From: Panaeolus papilionaceus | Taxonomy: Eukaryota; Basidiomycota; Agaricomycetes; Agaricales | Direction of reading: 5' to 3' | NCBI GenBank assembly: GCA_015501605.1 | Contig: JADNRZ010000005.1 | Coordinates: forward strand, 868,001 to 932,000 | Length of the DNA: 64,000 bases | Part shown: positions 1-12,179 of the stretch, one piece after another | How the letters are laid out: each line of letters starts with the position of its first letter | Numbering within the stretch: position 1 is the first letter of the stretch | Notes under the pieces: model-generated | What the model saw: the letters and a program-made list of their open reading frames with translations, nothing else | The model's database searches: none | Told to the model about the DNA's origin: nothing | Position numbers and translations under genes: made by a program

Positions 1-1747
1 TTCAAAGTTGTGAGTTGGGAAATTTATGAAATAGGGTATAGATCGATAAATATCTATCGGTAGATATCAAGATAATGAGTAGAAGTAGCAGTGAACAGAC
101 GGTAAACGGATAATTCTTGCCCCACAGTCAAGTACAATTCCAAAAAACAAACCACACCGACAATCCCATTCACACAAACTTAAACGGGTAATGTCACGTG
201 AACTGTACAAACAAACCAGGCGCGTTCAGTCACGAGACTTTACACGCCATGTCAGGCAGTGTCGCTTTCTCTGATGCCATCAGCGACAATGAGGCTTCTG
301 TGCGCGCTTCAGACGTCTTCTTCCTCGTGCTTCTGCCATTCTATTATGTTGTCCAACAAATGTGTCCTAAAACACAAGGCGTTCACGCAGTTAGTATCCA
401 GTCTAGCGCACATTACCTCAATTGGTTGCTTCGTCTTGTTCGCTTCATGACACTTCCCTTTTTGTTGTTTCAGACCTCCATTCACGACATTTCAACTACA
501 AGCGTTTCATTGCAACTGCCCGCAAATTGATTAACGTGGTAACTGCAACGTTGTATCTCTCTTCGTTATTTCTCTTGTTCTCTTGATGACATGAGCATTA
601 CCTTGTAAGCTAATCATGCCTTATTTTATCCGACCGCCCACACTCTTTCTTTATTTATGTTTTTTTTTTTACGGTATATGCACTGAACATTGACGTGCTG
701 TCACACAATAGCTGGAATTTTCTAGTCTTGTATCCACTTGGGTCCGAGCCGGATTGGTACAACTAACCTTGTCTGAGTGTGCTGGCTGGGAATCATTTTA
801 CCTCCTTGGCCTCGCGTTGACCCTCGATCACTTATCTCCACGATAAGCCACCTTCAAAATCGTTGACGTTTCGTCACTTTGGGAATGTCTGACTCTTTTT
901 ATCGAATCAGCTGGATTTCGATTTACAGAGTATCGCACCTTTCTTTCAAGCAGGAATGCTACTAGCACTTTATTTCTTTATAAACTGCGAGGCAGGGGTG
1001 CCCCAGCTTTTGATGTTCTAATAAAATGACAAGATGTATGGCGTCAGACCAGTCACATTCACATTTGCTAGGACCATCGAGCCGTATACAACTCTTTACT
1101 CTAATTGCACAGCTGATAGGTTCGGTTTGCACAACCCGCAAAAGCACTTGGACGAGTTTGTTCCGGTTCGGAGTCCTCAAGATGCAGTGCACTTGCCGAT
1201 ATGATCTGGCTTGCGGTTTCTGTACGTAGAGATCGGTGAAATGGAACGCCCTGATTCACTCAAACATTTGAGTTCCCGACTTAGTACTCCCAGAATGGTT
1301 CCCACTCGCCTCATGGCCTTGTCTGACAAAGCGCTTTCTTCCAAAAAGCGTCGTCGATCTCCTCCGTTCTCGAGCTCGAAAACAGCTAAATACTGCATAA
1401 TGCTCAATAAAAACAATTCTTCTCCTTGTTCGAACTTGATCCCGATACTTCCTCCAGGCTGATTCCAAATTGTCTTCGCGGATCAACGTGAGGAAATCGC
1501 CTTGTGAGTAGTATGATTACTTTCAGCCTCGAGGACACCACGCCCTACAGGGGTGTTGTGTCACGCCAGTGATACCCCATCCACATATTTCCAGCCGCAG
1601 GCCTCATTCCATATTTAAATAGAGGCTTGCACTTCCTAGAAATTCACTTGGAAGTCCTCGTTCGCACTGGTGCTAACACATTTTTCTCCTCTCCTTCTCC
1701 TCCCCCTCCGATATTTTCTCTTCGTTATCCTTTCTTAGGTTCACCAA
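1..1747. other. Intergenic region upstream of the Ran1-like kinase
   Basis: I see no convincing gene here. Short open frames at 198-530 and 962-1486 overlap on both strands, have no family resemblance and lack good splice structure. The last 150 bases look like a promoter and leader: a TATA-like TATTTAAAT near 1612-1620 and a pyrimidine-rich tract at about 1680-1735 just before the kinase start. Confidence 0.6.
1611..1620 (+). promoter_or_regulatory. TATA-like element of the kinase gene
   Basis: ATATTTAAAT lies about 130 bases upstream of the ATG at 1748 and is followed by a long CT-rich tract typical of fungal leaders. This is judged from sequence only. Confidence 0.4.
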
Positions 1748-4145
1748 ATGTCTTCGAAGACCTCTCCACAATTCACCTCGGCCATCCACCCTCCCATCGG
1801 GACTCTCATTGATGGAGGCTCCCTCGAACTAGTTGAAGTCCTGGGTGTTGGAGGCTACGGCGTCGTATATCGCGCCATTGAGGCCCGGAATCCTGCGGGC
1901 CCAAAATCATACGCCGTTAAATGCCTCGTCGCTTCGGGGCATCAGACACCACGCCAACGCCAAATCCATATACGTGAGATCGCGCTCCATCAGCTCGCCT
2001 CTGCTCACCCTGGCGTGGTTACCCTTCACCGTGTTGTTGACCAGCTTAACTGCACGTTCATCATTATGGATTATGCCCCCGACCACGACCTGTTTACCCA
2101 GATACTGCATAGCTGTCGATACCTGGGAGATGATGCTCTTATCAAAGACGTATTCATTCAGCTGCTAGATGCAGTCGAGTACTGTCATTCGCTCGGTATT
2201 TATCATCGGGACCTAAAGCCAGAAAACATTCTCTGCTTCGAAGACGGCCTAAAAGTTGCCGTCACCGATTTTGGTCTCGCCACATCTGACAAACTCAGCG
2301 ATGAGTTCCGCACTGGTAGTGTCTACCATATGAGCCCTGGTATGTTGAACATCACGTTTCTTTGTTCGCATCCTGACTATCTGTATAGAGTGCCAAGGTG
2401 GCGAATTCGCCCCTACAGGCCATTATTCGCCACGAGCAAATGATGTTTGGTCTCTCGGAATCATCCTCCTTAACCTTGCGACTGGTCGCAATCCCTGGAA
2501 GTCTGCGACTGCCGGTGACCCCACATTCCAAGCTTATCTTCGCGACCCCATGGGCTTCCTGCCTTCTGTCCTCCCCATTTCCCAAGAAGTCAACGAAATC
2601 TTGGTGAGAATGCTCGAGGTCGACTGGAGACAGCGTATCAGCCTCCGGGATGTTCGCTATGCTATCGAGGAAGTGACCTCATTCTACTCTGAAGGTGCCG
2701 TGTTCGAAGGAAGCATGGCTCGCTGCCCATGGGAAGCTGGTATGGAGATCGACAGTGCCTCCTCTGAATCAAGCCCCGAGGAAGCGTCTCCCATTTCTGA
2801 GCCCTCAGCCTCCTGCTTCCCACACGACGTCGAAGAGCGTCTCGCTTCACACTGGAGCAAGGACTCCAATTCTGATATCGTTTTCGCTGCTCAGTCGTTC
2901 GCCGCGGAATCATCATACGGTGTTCCCTGGACGACACAATACTCGTCGTGCGGCGCAACTTACAACTACGACTCACCTGACTCTTCTGACTCTGATGGAG
3001 AGCAATACGACATGCTCTTCGATCGCACTCGTACACCTCCTCTTTCCTCCGCCAACACCACTCCTGCCTCCACCGTCCCAAACACCCCCAACCTCGCCGA
3101 CACCTTCCCCAATATCGCCAAACCTGAACCCCGTCTCCTGATCAACACCAACATCCCTCGCCCCCGCATCTTCGATGCCAACGACACCATGTCTGCGTAT
3201 TCAAACGACACTTCAATCATGCAGACCGCCATCGAATATGACCCTTACTCATCAATGTACTTCCTTAACAGCCCAATCAATGCCGACAAAGGCGTTGTCA
3301 TTGTACCTCCTTCCTCGATGACCATCATCGGGGAGGACAAGGAGATGACTTCGCCTTCAGTCTGGACTGCTACCTCCGCCACCCAGATATCCGCCGCTTC
3401 GCTCTACTCCAATTCATCCCCTTCGAGTTCCATTCAAGGGGATGACTTGTTCTATGACCGCTCAGGTTCTCCGTCGCCAGAGCAGGTGTACCACCCTTAC
3501 CGTACATCGTATGAGGCGACCGAGCAGCCTTTGGGCAGAGCGGCGCAAGTGCAAAGTCAGATTTCTCCATCCCGCTCCATATCTTCCTCAGTGACCGACT
3601 TTTCTTCCCCTTCAAGGCCTTCTAACGTCATGTTCCCTACCACAGACTGTGATGACGAATGGGACCTACGAGACCAGCTTTCACACCGCCAACAGCCGAG
3701 TCCCCAGTCCGCCAGCGGGAAGCCTAAAACGCTCAGGCGCTTCTCGCTCAAGTTTTTCTCTCGGCCATCGTCACCGTCGGCTTCACCACCTTCACCAGCT
3801 ACGCCTGTTCCACAAGGACGCACTATCGTTGACCCACCTCGTCCAGCCACTGCGCGCGGTCAAACGGCTGCTGCGACACATCAGCCGCTTCCCCGGCGCG
3901 CAGAGACTGCTGCAGCAGAAACGTCAGCAGCAGCAGCAAAGACGCGGGTTTTTGTACGACAGGAGCAGGACAGCGTCGGCACTGGTGGACGCGGGCGTGG
4001 CCGTAACAATGCTCGACGGGCTACGGCTAACGCACCCCGCGGAGGTGCGAATGCTGGTGGGCGACAACAGCACTCCCCTAGGTCAAAGTCACCCATGCAC
4101 TGGTTTATCCCTGGGCGCTTCAGGATTTCGACGGGTGTGAACTGA
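1748..4145 (+). CDS. Ran1/Pat1-like serine/threonine protein kinase
   Basis: Two exons (1748-2339, 2389-4145) with a 49-nt GT-AG intron give 782 residues. The kinase domain is N-terminal (about residues 18-320). It shows a glycine loop (GVGGYGVVY), the VAIK-type lysine (YAVKCL), the catalytic loop YHRDLKPEN, DFG in TDFGLA, and the activation segment GSVYHMSPECQGG, which is typical of the Ran1/Ksp1 group. A DVWSLGIIL helix follows. The remaining 450 or so residues are Ser/Pro-rich, low in complexity and probably disordered, ending in an Ala/Arg/Gly-rich tail. In fission yeast Ran1/Pat1 blocks entry into meiosis; that role here is inference. The ATG has a good context (ACCAA before it) and follows a CT-rich leader. 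All catalytic residues are present, so the kinase should be active. Confidence 0.9.
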
Positions 4146-5476
4146 CTCGTCGGCGGACGGAGAGGTTCAGCGCCAGCTCGGACCGAGACTAGAGAGTCTG
4201 CGTGTCCCGTCCAACGCAGCGCAAAATCTTAGACCCTTCCTCTGCTGCCACAGGTGGCGTCGCGCACGTCGTCCAGGAGCATAGGTCGCTTTCATTATTC
4301 TCATTCAGCTTTCTTTTTCGGCATTACACCCACTAGCATTGGATCCCACATACTACACGCATTTCGCATCAACATCAGCTTTCATTCATTGGCATTTTCA
4401 CGACTGCACACGTCTTTATGATTTATGGATCCTCATGCATTGCATTTACAATCAATTTTTTTTTCAATCATTTATCCGCAAGTATTTATTCAATTCGTCT
4501 CTCTTTTCCTCTCCAAGTGGGGCCGTCTCTATTGCGCCATTCCCAGTTCACGCTCCTTTTTTCCCTTACAATTTCAAGCATGTAAATATGCATACAACCT
4601 TCGTTTTTTCTCTTTTTTTTTTCTCATCTCGCCGCTCATATTTTTTCTCGGCAGCATGTAAATGACTAAACAATGTTGTACATTATCATAATATCGATAT
4701 ATCCGTGCAAAAATAAAGCAAAGCATTGGAACACTCGTTTTTGATATTGGACCCCTTTTGGCGAACTCGTGTTTTGGTACTTTCGATTAGAACGTTGGTG
4801 TGGATGATAAGAAATTTACCGGCCTTCATACATTCATCCTGTCAAGGTTCCGTTTAACTGGGACGAGTACATCGGAAAGTGGAGCTGGTGAGCTGGTTGG
4901 TTCGGTCGATGCAGTTAATTGAGATCAATTTCAGCTGAAGTGGTCTGACGGGAACACAGTTTGTATTGTTGTCGAGGGTACTTACTCTGCTCTTTTCACA
5001 TTCAACATTACGGTCTATGTTCCATCGCAGCGTGCTCAGCACCTGGTCGCAGTGATCCCGTCTGTCCAATGATCACAATGAGATCACATTCATTCGACTG
5101 CAGTGCGCCATCCTTCTGATACAATCTCACAACAGCCTCATCATCACTTACCATGGCCACTGAATCCTGTCACACCGCTATGCACTTCATCAAGCTCAAG
5201 CCAGCGGAGATGAGTGCCAGCGGTTTGAAGATAGTTCAGCATTACTCCAAGTAAAGGTCGCAGCATAGAAGTTTCCTTTGCCACTGTCAACCCCTGACGT
5301 GCAGTGGATAAAGCATGTCGTACTCCTTCCAGAACTTCATACATGAAATCATCATACGCCTAAACGCATTTCCGTCATTGCATCGGAGAATTAATTATTA
5401 GATTAAGTTTCTAACGAAGGGTCGCAAGGCCGTATGTGGATATCTAGGGGGGCCAAATACTGAAGGGAACCTTTGC
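4146..5476. other. Intergenic region with one coding-like block
   Basis: This stretch holds the AT/T-rich 3' flank of the kinase gene (up to about 4750) and then no recognisable gene. On the minus strand, 5386-5145 reads as one coding-like exon bounded by an acceptor (GTTTAG) and a donor (GTAAGT). See the separate entry. Confidence 0.5.
5145..5386 (-). pseudogene. Orphan coding-like exon, unknown family
   Basis: Between an acceptor-like GTTTAG and a donor-like GTAAGTGATG the minus strand is open for about 80 codons, with an amphipathic, Leu/Ala-rich composition (for example ARQGLTVAKETSMLRPLLGV). No start codon or partner exon could be joined on either side. It resembles the helical N-terminal segments of some fungal NLR-like proteins, but that is a weak impression. 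It could be a gene relic or chance. Confidence 0.2.
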
Positions 5477-7114
5477 CTACTTGCGCAAACTGATCAGTTT
5501 TCGTCCTCGGGCACGTTCCAGCTCATTCTTGCTCTTCAAACCAGAACCCTTGCTTAGCTTCTTGCCCTTGCCGCCAATTCCATCACCCATTCCGGTAGGT
5601 GCATGTCCGGATTGAAGCAATCTGAATGCTGCCTTGATGACATTTAACCTGTTCCTGCTTCCCCAGACCTTGGCGCTGATATCTTTAAAACCAGCAGCAC
5701 GCAAGATTTGATGCAGGTAAGGGTTGCAACGGAGACCGAAACCGACAGGTCTGGGTCGGAGGATGAGCTGTGTGGCACCAAGCTTGGTGGACATCTCTGT
5801 CCAGATTGTGCGCTTTTCGAAGCGTTCCACCCAATCCATGTTCTTGACGGCGGCTGTTCTGGCTGCCTTCAGAGCAATCATTCCGTTGGAGTGCTTGCCC
5901 TCTCCATAGCCCACGAGTCCATTGCCATCACCGACAAGCACCATGAAGGCAACGCGACGAATCTTTCCTTTGCCCGTCTGTTGAACAACGGAACGACGCA
6001 TCAGGATGGACTGATGTAGGTTGCGGTAGTAAGATTGAGGGACGATGAGTCCTTTGAGTTCCCCGTCGCCTTCTTCGCCCTCTTCCTCAGTGGCGAGCTC
6101 TGCATCATCTTCCAGGAGATCGTCCTTCATGCCTTCAGGGTATTCGTGGAAAACGGATAAGTGATTTCTGACAACAACGCGGTTGTGGAAGGGAGTATCC
6201 TTCGACGGTGGAAGTTCGAGCACGTTACGTGGGTCCAACAATTCATCAACTTGCATTAAGTTGGGGTATTCAATTTTTTGGGATGTGGATTCTGGAAATT
6301 AACGAAGCGCGTCAGTTGTGATATAATAATTAAGGGGACGAAAAACTAACGTGAACGCAACGCGTTTCCTTCAAGGGGGTTGGTCAACGAAGATGGCATT
6401 GCAGCCTCGACAATTGTAGGGTCGATGAAAACAATGTTCTTTGCAGGTTCGGGCACCAAAGTGCTGGGAGGAAGGAGTTGCAGACCACGGCGTAATAGGA
6501 AAGTGAGGACCTCAATTAGTTTGGGTTGGGCATCTTGTGCATCGGCAGATTCATAGGCTATCCATAAATCTTCAAATTCTGATTCCGCGTTCAGGTCTAG
6601 TTTGGCTAGAAGCTTAACACACTCAGGTGAAGTGAGCTGGGTGGAAACGTAATGATAGGTGTCCATGTCTTGTTGAAAGTTAGCCAGGGCTCTTGAAAAT
6701 CATTGTAAATACGTACTCAAGGACTTTAAAACCGTCTCCGTTTCCTCTGATACCCATGACTCGAAGTATCTCTTGGGCACAAGAGTACCATTGGTTCGCT
6801 TCGGAGGAGCCCGCTGCGATGCCTGCAAAGCTATAGACTGGTTTCAACATTATATACCGAGTTTTAACACGAATATACATACTAGACGTTGCTTTTGAGC
6901 TCTCTGCAGCGCCCTCGGCACCCTTAGCCGGGCCCATACCCTCTAAAATATCCAGGTCAACATGGGGTGTGTTCCGCTTATTCACAGAGCTTGTAGCATT
7001 GAAATTTCGCGCTGCCGTAGTTGAAATTGTTCTGCTAGCATATCTTCTGCATGATTCCGATTTTTGGACGCGAAAAGTGCGTACCAGAGGACGAAGATTG
7101 AGGAGCCTGTTCAT
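5477..7114 (-). CDS. MRPS5: Mitochondrial small-subunit ribosomal protein uS5m
   Basis: Four exons on the minus strand (7114-6883, 6830-6717, 6668-6351, 6291-5477) join in frame to 492 residues, with introns of 48-59 nt. The N-terminus is Arg/Ser-rich with few acidic residues (MNRLLNLRPLVRTFRV), as expected for a mitochondrial presequence. The C-terminal 200 residues form the S5 double-stranded RNA-binding domain and S5 C-terminal fold: RRVAFMVLVGDGNGLVGYGEGK, then GFGLRCNPYLHQILRAAGFKDISAKVWGS. The protein belongs to the mitoribosome small subunit near the decoding site. The long N-terminal extension relative to bacterial S5 is normal for fungal uS5m. The gene shares a short upstream region with the PITH gene on the other strand. 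The identification is firm; the exact N-terminus is the first ATG of the presequence frame. Confidence 0.93.
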
Positions 7115-7291
7115 GTGGACAGAGGCAAGAAATTTGAGAAGCGTCAGAGAATGACCATGTTAGGACTCCCAAATAAAGTAACCCGGAAAAATCAACAAAT
7201 TAGGAAACCGCACGAATGATCACGACCCTTACTCGTCTCTTCATATCTTATACTACTACCACCATCAACGACGACGACAAGAATAATATTA
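7115..7291. promoter_or_regulatory. Short divergent promoter between uS5m and PITH genes
   Basis: Only 177 bases separate the two divergent start codons, so both promoters must lie here. No clear TATA box is visible, which is common for housekeeping fungal genes. Confidence 0.5.
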
Positions 7292-8151
7292 ATGGCATCA
7301 GAATCAAGTCATAATTCTGTCGCAGCTGAACTAGCTGGCTCTGACTTGTCCAACTTATTCGGTGTAATAGACAGGGACAAGTGAGCACTCAAGCGCTTCA
7401 CAAATAACTCGGGCTAAAGCTCATGCTAGCTTCAAGTGTGCATGGCCTCAATCTTACAGTCCCAGAAGATGCCAAAGAGGTTATCAAACCCTGGAACGAG
7501 AGAGAAGATGATAGGAAATATTTAGACTCGGGTGTCGATGACCAGGTTTGATAAATTTTCGACCAGACATCGTAATCAACTTATCTCGTTGACTTGCACA
7601 AGCTCATCATCCATGTCCCATTCACCCAAAATGTTAGGGTCAAATCCATTATCCTGAAACTAGGCATGCATATTTTCATTCGTTTCTGTTGGTCTTCAAA
7701 TATCCTTATTCTGTTATCCATAGGCAGAGGAGAAGTGGCACCGCGTCAGTTAAAGATCTTTGCCAATCGTCCCACGATCGTCGATTTCTCAGAGGCAGAA
7801 ACGGTCAAGCCTCACCTCAACATCAGTCTATTAGAAGGAGAAACAAGAGTCGTCGAATACCCCATGAGAGTAGCCGCCTTCGCTAGCATACACTCACTAT
7901 CCTTGTTCTTTGTAAGCGGATCCCTGTCCACGCAAGCCTTTAATCAACATGCTGACGCGTTCACAATTTAGGGAGATTCCGTCGGCGGAGACATTTCTCG
8001 AATATACTATATTGGGTTCAAGGGAGATATGCGCTTTGTTAAGCGTGAAGCCAATTCATTGCTCGAAGTCCCAGCACCACACGCCGCAGATGCGGCCTTG
8101 ACAGATCGCGCTTCCCATCGAGTCACCGGCCAACAGACGACTGCTCGTTGA
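7292..8151 (+). CDS. PITH-domain protein (PITHD1-like)
   Basis: Five exons (7292-7380, 7437-7545, 7603-7663, 7724-7911, 7972-8151) give 208 residues. The whole protein is one PITH domain, the fold that in thioredoxin-like protein 1 binds the proteasome. Diagnostic stretches are FGVIDRDNVHGLNL, DSGVDDQLIIHVPFTQNVRVKSI, GRGEVAPRQLKIFANRP, the central NISLLEGETRVVEYP and the C-terminal YYIGFKGD. The third intron (7664-7723) has a GC donor (CTAG|GCATGC) and a normal AG; joining there restores the conserved LGRGE sequence. The human relative PITHD1 is reported to link to proteasome function; the role here is inferred. The start is the first ATG in frame, and no earlier in-frame ATG exists in the leader. 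Confidence 0.9.
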
Positions 8152-8177
8152 CGTCGAAACAATGTGTTTTACGTTAT

Positions 8178-11100
8178 CTATATCCTAAATACTATTTCTC
8201 GATGACCTCCCCTGAATGTTTCTAGTATTCTCTTACCCTCTGCCACTGCCCCTGGTCGCATTTCCTCTATCTTAAGTTCTGCATGACGTTGCTCAAATTT
8301 GCTTTTATGACCTTCAACCCCTTCAGGACCAAAGCTCTTCAACAGAGAATTGATGTGGACGATGAATTTTTCTCCCTCCTGATATGCTTTGGCTGCGGGT
8401 AGTGAGCATAGTTGCCGCTGAACATTCTCTAACAGACTGTTGATCTCATAAAGGCTGAGAAATTTAGGCGTGTCGGTTTGGGGCTTGAAACGGTCGATAA
8501 GGTAGCCTGGATGAGGGGGCATCAGCTCAATGAAAGAATTGCGGTGCTTAAAACACATACGAAGGCACGGAAGATAGTTGTTACCAGTTGATTTGTTAAC
8601 ACGGTCTTGGTATCCATCTTTATGCAGTTTCTTTAACTGCTTCTTGACAGAACTATTGCCATTAAGCAATTGAGGCAGTTTTGGAAGCTCTGAAATGTTG
8701 GGGTCGTGCAAAGCCTCGCCAATTGCAAACATGGAGGCGAAATTTGCGATATTTTTACACTCCTAACGGAATGTAACAGGTGAGCTGCATGACTTCAGTG
8801 AGTTGAGCAATATAAAACTTACCTCAGCAACAGCTAACAAGTCATGCACTGCGTAAAAGCGCTTTTGGAGGGTATTATGCGACAACACGTAGTCTTGAGC
8901 CCAAAGCATGATGGCAATGTGCGTGTTCAGCGCGTCCTTAATGGACGAGCTCGACCCATCGAAAATTAAGTGGTCGAGATAGTCAGATGAGCGCTCGATA
9001 GCGCGGTACTTCTCCGCCTGAAGAAAGGATAGTGCCTGGGCCAGTTCAACAGCGCTAAGCGACCCAGGATTACCAGATGGTCCTGGGACCCTGGCTAGCT
9101 GGAAATCTGGCTAGAAGGAAGTCAGATTAAAAGAACGCAGCTTCAAACTTGAAGGGCCTACCCTCTTGTCCATATACACGAGCAAATCGCTGGGTTTATC
9201 CTGATGTTTGGAGGAAAGGTTCTGTGCCTGAAGAACCTCACAGAGTCTTCTCAACGTCGGCATATAGGCTTCCAAGAAGCTGGGGTGTGGTTTAGAGAGT
9301 GATAAAATCACGTCTCTGAAAACCCTGATTGTATGACTTGAGCAATGATTCGCAAAAAGGAAATATGACTATGGGCTCACTGGTACTGAATATCGCTGGC
9401 GTCTGTAAACTGTAGGTGTGTTGCTGAGGCCAGGTATCGATACCTTATATCTTTTACATAACTGCAGGCCTCAGATAGCGCATGTTGGAACTCGATCAAC
9501 TCAGGGGTGCCTTACAATGAATAAGTCAAATTTCTTCCACAATCAAAATTTCTAGCTCACCGAAAGCATTGGCAATCCTCTCGTGCATCTGACTAAATCG
9601 ACCGGTACTGGCGTTTGGAAACACACTTCCAGAACCACATGCACTGGTAGGAGAAACCATTGTCTCCAATACTCTGGACAAGCCCGAGCCGCTGGTGCCA
9701 GGGCGTTCAGGCATGCGTGGCGAGACTGTTGGATTTGAGGGCGAGGGATCTGCGGGTATCGATGCTAGTGGCTTTGGGGGTGTTGGAGGGGGTAATGCAG
9801 ACGTTGTGCTTTGCGAACCTTGGCGCACAGGGGCCGGCCCGTCTAATTGTTGGTGAAGGGACGATGTCGCCGATGGCTGACGCGCACGGGGAGGTGTCAG
9901 GGCTACGGTGAGTCGGGGAAGTCGGTGAATGGTATGAGTGGGCCTGGAGGGTCCTAGCAGAATTGCTAAGTTATCGGAGGGTTGACCACCATCCTCCTCA
10001 GGTATTGCGTCCTGTTCGTTGAATTGGATGGACAGAGGGGAAAGAGAAACAGAAGATTCGGTGTAAATAGCGGAAGCCCACATCGGTGTTGAGTCGGATG
10101 GTCGAGAAACCAAATTCAAGTTCCTTTCTGAGGATCGTTCACTTGTATCACTGGCGTCGTCGTCTGTTGAGGGGAGTGTAGTTGTCGACTGTACACGGGA
10201 ACTGACCAAAGACCCTATAAAGTTACCTATGGAGTTTAGTACCGTTCTGTTGGTGAGGGAACAGGCATGTAAATACCTTGTAGACTCCTGTTCGTCCTTT
10301 TCAACATGGAAAGGACATCCACTGACATCCTCCTTGATGAATCATAGTTCAAGCATTCGTCCAAGAACCTCCTGATATCGATAGGTAGACCAGATGCAAT
10401 ATACTCGCTCAGTTTGCAAGAGAGGTGCTTTAGCCTCTCCAAATGTGAGAGGACCCATATGTCTGGAGAGATGTCATCGAAAGGTTGTTTGCCCGTCAAT
10501 AATTCCAACGCCAGCATGCCAAAACTCCAAGTATCCGAGGCTGTGGATAAGGGGTGACGGTCGATGGTTACTTCGGGAGCTGAACGTCGATAGTCAGAGA
10601 TTTCTGTCATGTCAACAAGCCCTGAACCGTGCTATGGAGGGTGTCAGCAAAAACGAAACAAAGTGAGGCGAATAGTGCAAGTATTCACCTGCTCAAGAAA
10701 TGATGTGATGCCATAGTATGAGACACATGCTCTGCCGTCTTGAGAAACGAATATGTTACTCTAAAATTCGGTGAGTCGACCACAAAAATGCAGGAAATAG
10801 CCAGACACACTGCATAAAGGCTTCCATGAATAATTCCCTCCTTGTGTAGAAAGTCAAGACCAGTCGCAACCTCAATCAAGCACTTCAGGTTATCAATGGA
10901 ACCACCATTGGCATCTGCAAATTGCAGTAGTGTACCCTGAGTCGTCCAAGGCGACACCAAGTATACATCGGAACCGAGGTCTATAATTCCATAGGCAGGT
11001 ACGAGGTTGTGATGGTCGAGCTTCCGCCACTTGAGAACCTCTTCTTCGAATTTCTGTTTAAAGTATCATTAAATACTAGTAGGCAAGAAAGGATAGGTCG

Positions 11101-12179
11101 GGAGAACACCTACCTCCCGAAGGTTTTTGTATCGAGCCAATGCCCTGGGTAAAGGTTGCAGCAAAACCTAAAATAACGACACATAATCAATACAATCCTT
11201 TTGTGGAGATATGGCTGCTGACTGGTTTCCTATTCAAAAAGCGGCCTGAAGAGCAGATTAAACTTTGGAGCAGCGTGGGACGCGATGAGGCTCACCTGAC
11301 CCTCGCCCAGTCAGATCATGGGACTTCAATATCACCTGGCCGTTCACTTCAATTTAATAGAGATATGCAGAGGTTTAACAGCACGTCACAGCTATATGAA
11401 CAAATTCACTCACAAGTGGCAAGTGGAGGTAGAATCTGTGTTTTGTCGTACAAATAGTACAGCCCCTCCTGATACGTTGTCACCTCATCTCTTCTCAGGT
11501 TGGGCTCCATCAATTGTAGCTGAGCAAACTTCATTATGTCTTCTGCGTCCTTTCGACGCTTGTTATCCATCAGCATGTTTGCTAACTCGGCTAAATCTTG
11601 CGTCGACTTGAATATTGAACATGTCAAAGCTCTCAGTTCCTGAGAGTCCTTGGCACCTTGTCCTTTGGAGCGTTCTTCATTGGCTTCGACAAAGTCAATC
11701 ATCTACAAAGTTACGAGGTCGGTGAACCGTCGCAGTAGAAATGTGGCGAAATTGCTCACGGGTGCCATGGCAGCATCTAGCCTACGGTGCAAGTCTTGTA
11801 AATCGGACTTCATGGCCTCGTGCTGCACGAATGTATTGATAGCATCCCATTTGGACCACAATTTTATTTTCTCATGGATGCGGAAATCAATCAAACGCCT
11901 TAGGATATTTGAGATAGGCAAAATAATAGGGAGTAGAATGCTAGGGGCTTACAATCGATCTCGTTCAGCCTGAAGAACATGGCTGCCCTGTGCCGTGATG
12001 GCAGAATGACGCCGTAGGATGTCCTCACATTGACTCTGTTGTACCACCCGTTTCAGCCATTATTACCACAGGCAGAGAAAAAGAGCGACCTTGTAGAGCT
12101 TGATCTTATCTAGCTTGTGCTTGTCGCTATCTGACAGTGAAGTACGAACTTGCGGTGCATGGTGTTGGTTTGAAGGCAT
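8178..12179 (-). CDS. Pseudokinase-RasGEF fusion protein
   Basis: A minus-strand multi-exon gene starts at the ATG at 12179. The N-terminal 150 or so residues are helical and charged (exons ending near 12092, 11952, 11760 and 11405). A TKL-like kinase fold follows (about 11160-10236): EEVLKWRKLDHHNLVP, IEVATGLDFLHKEGIIHG, APEV and SDTWSFGMLALELL are clear. Catalytic residues are lost: the HRD-type aspartate is Ser (HGSL), the +2 Lys is Tyr, and DFG is YYG. A Ser/Pro-rich linker (10209-9526) joins it to a RasGEF (CDC25) domain (about 9115-8300) with LSAVELAQALSFLQAEKYRAI, AVAEECKNIANFASMFAIGEAL and YLPCLRMCFKH. The likely role is nucleotide exchange on a Ras/Rap GTPase, with the dead kinase as a regulator or scaffold. 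Exon joins in the kinase N-lobe (11160-11410) are uncertain, so I could not place a VAIK lysine. Confidence 0.85.

Noticed and set aside
198..530. 110-codon plus-strand frame
   Set aside because: No family resemblance, another frame overlaps it, and there is no splice or promoter support.
962..1486. Several overlapping frames on both strands
   Set aside because: They mirror each other in antisense, a sign of chance open frames.
2662..4140. Long frames antisense to or offset from the kinase C-terminal region
   Set aside because: They are shadows of the low-complexity Ser/Pro/Ala-rich coding sequence of the Ran1-like kinase.
9660..9911. Plus-strand frame opposite the RasGEF linker
   Set aside because: Antisense shadow of the Ser/Pro-rich linker.
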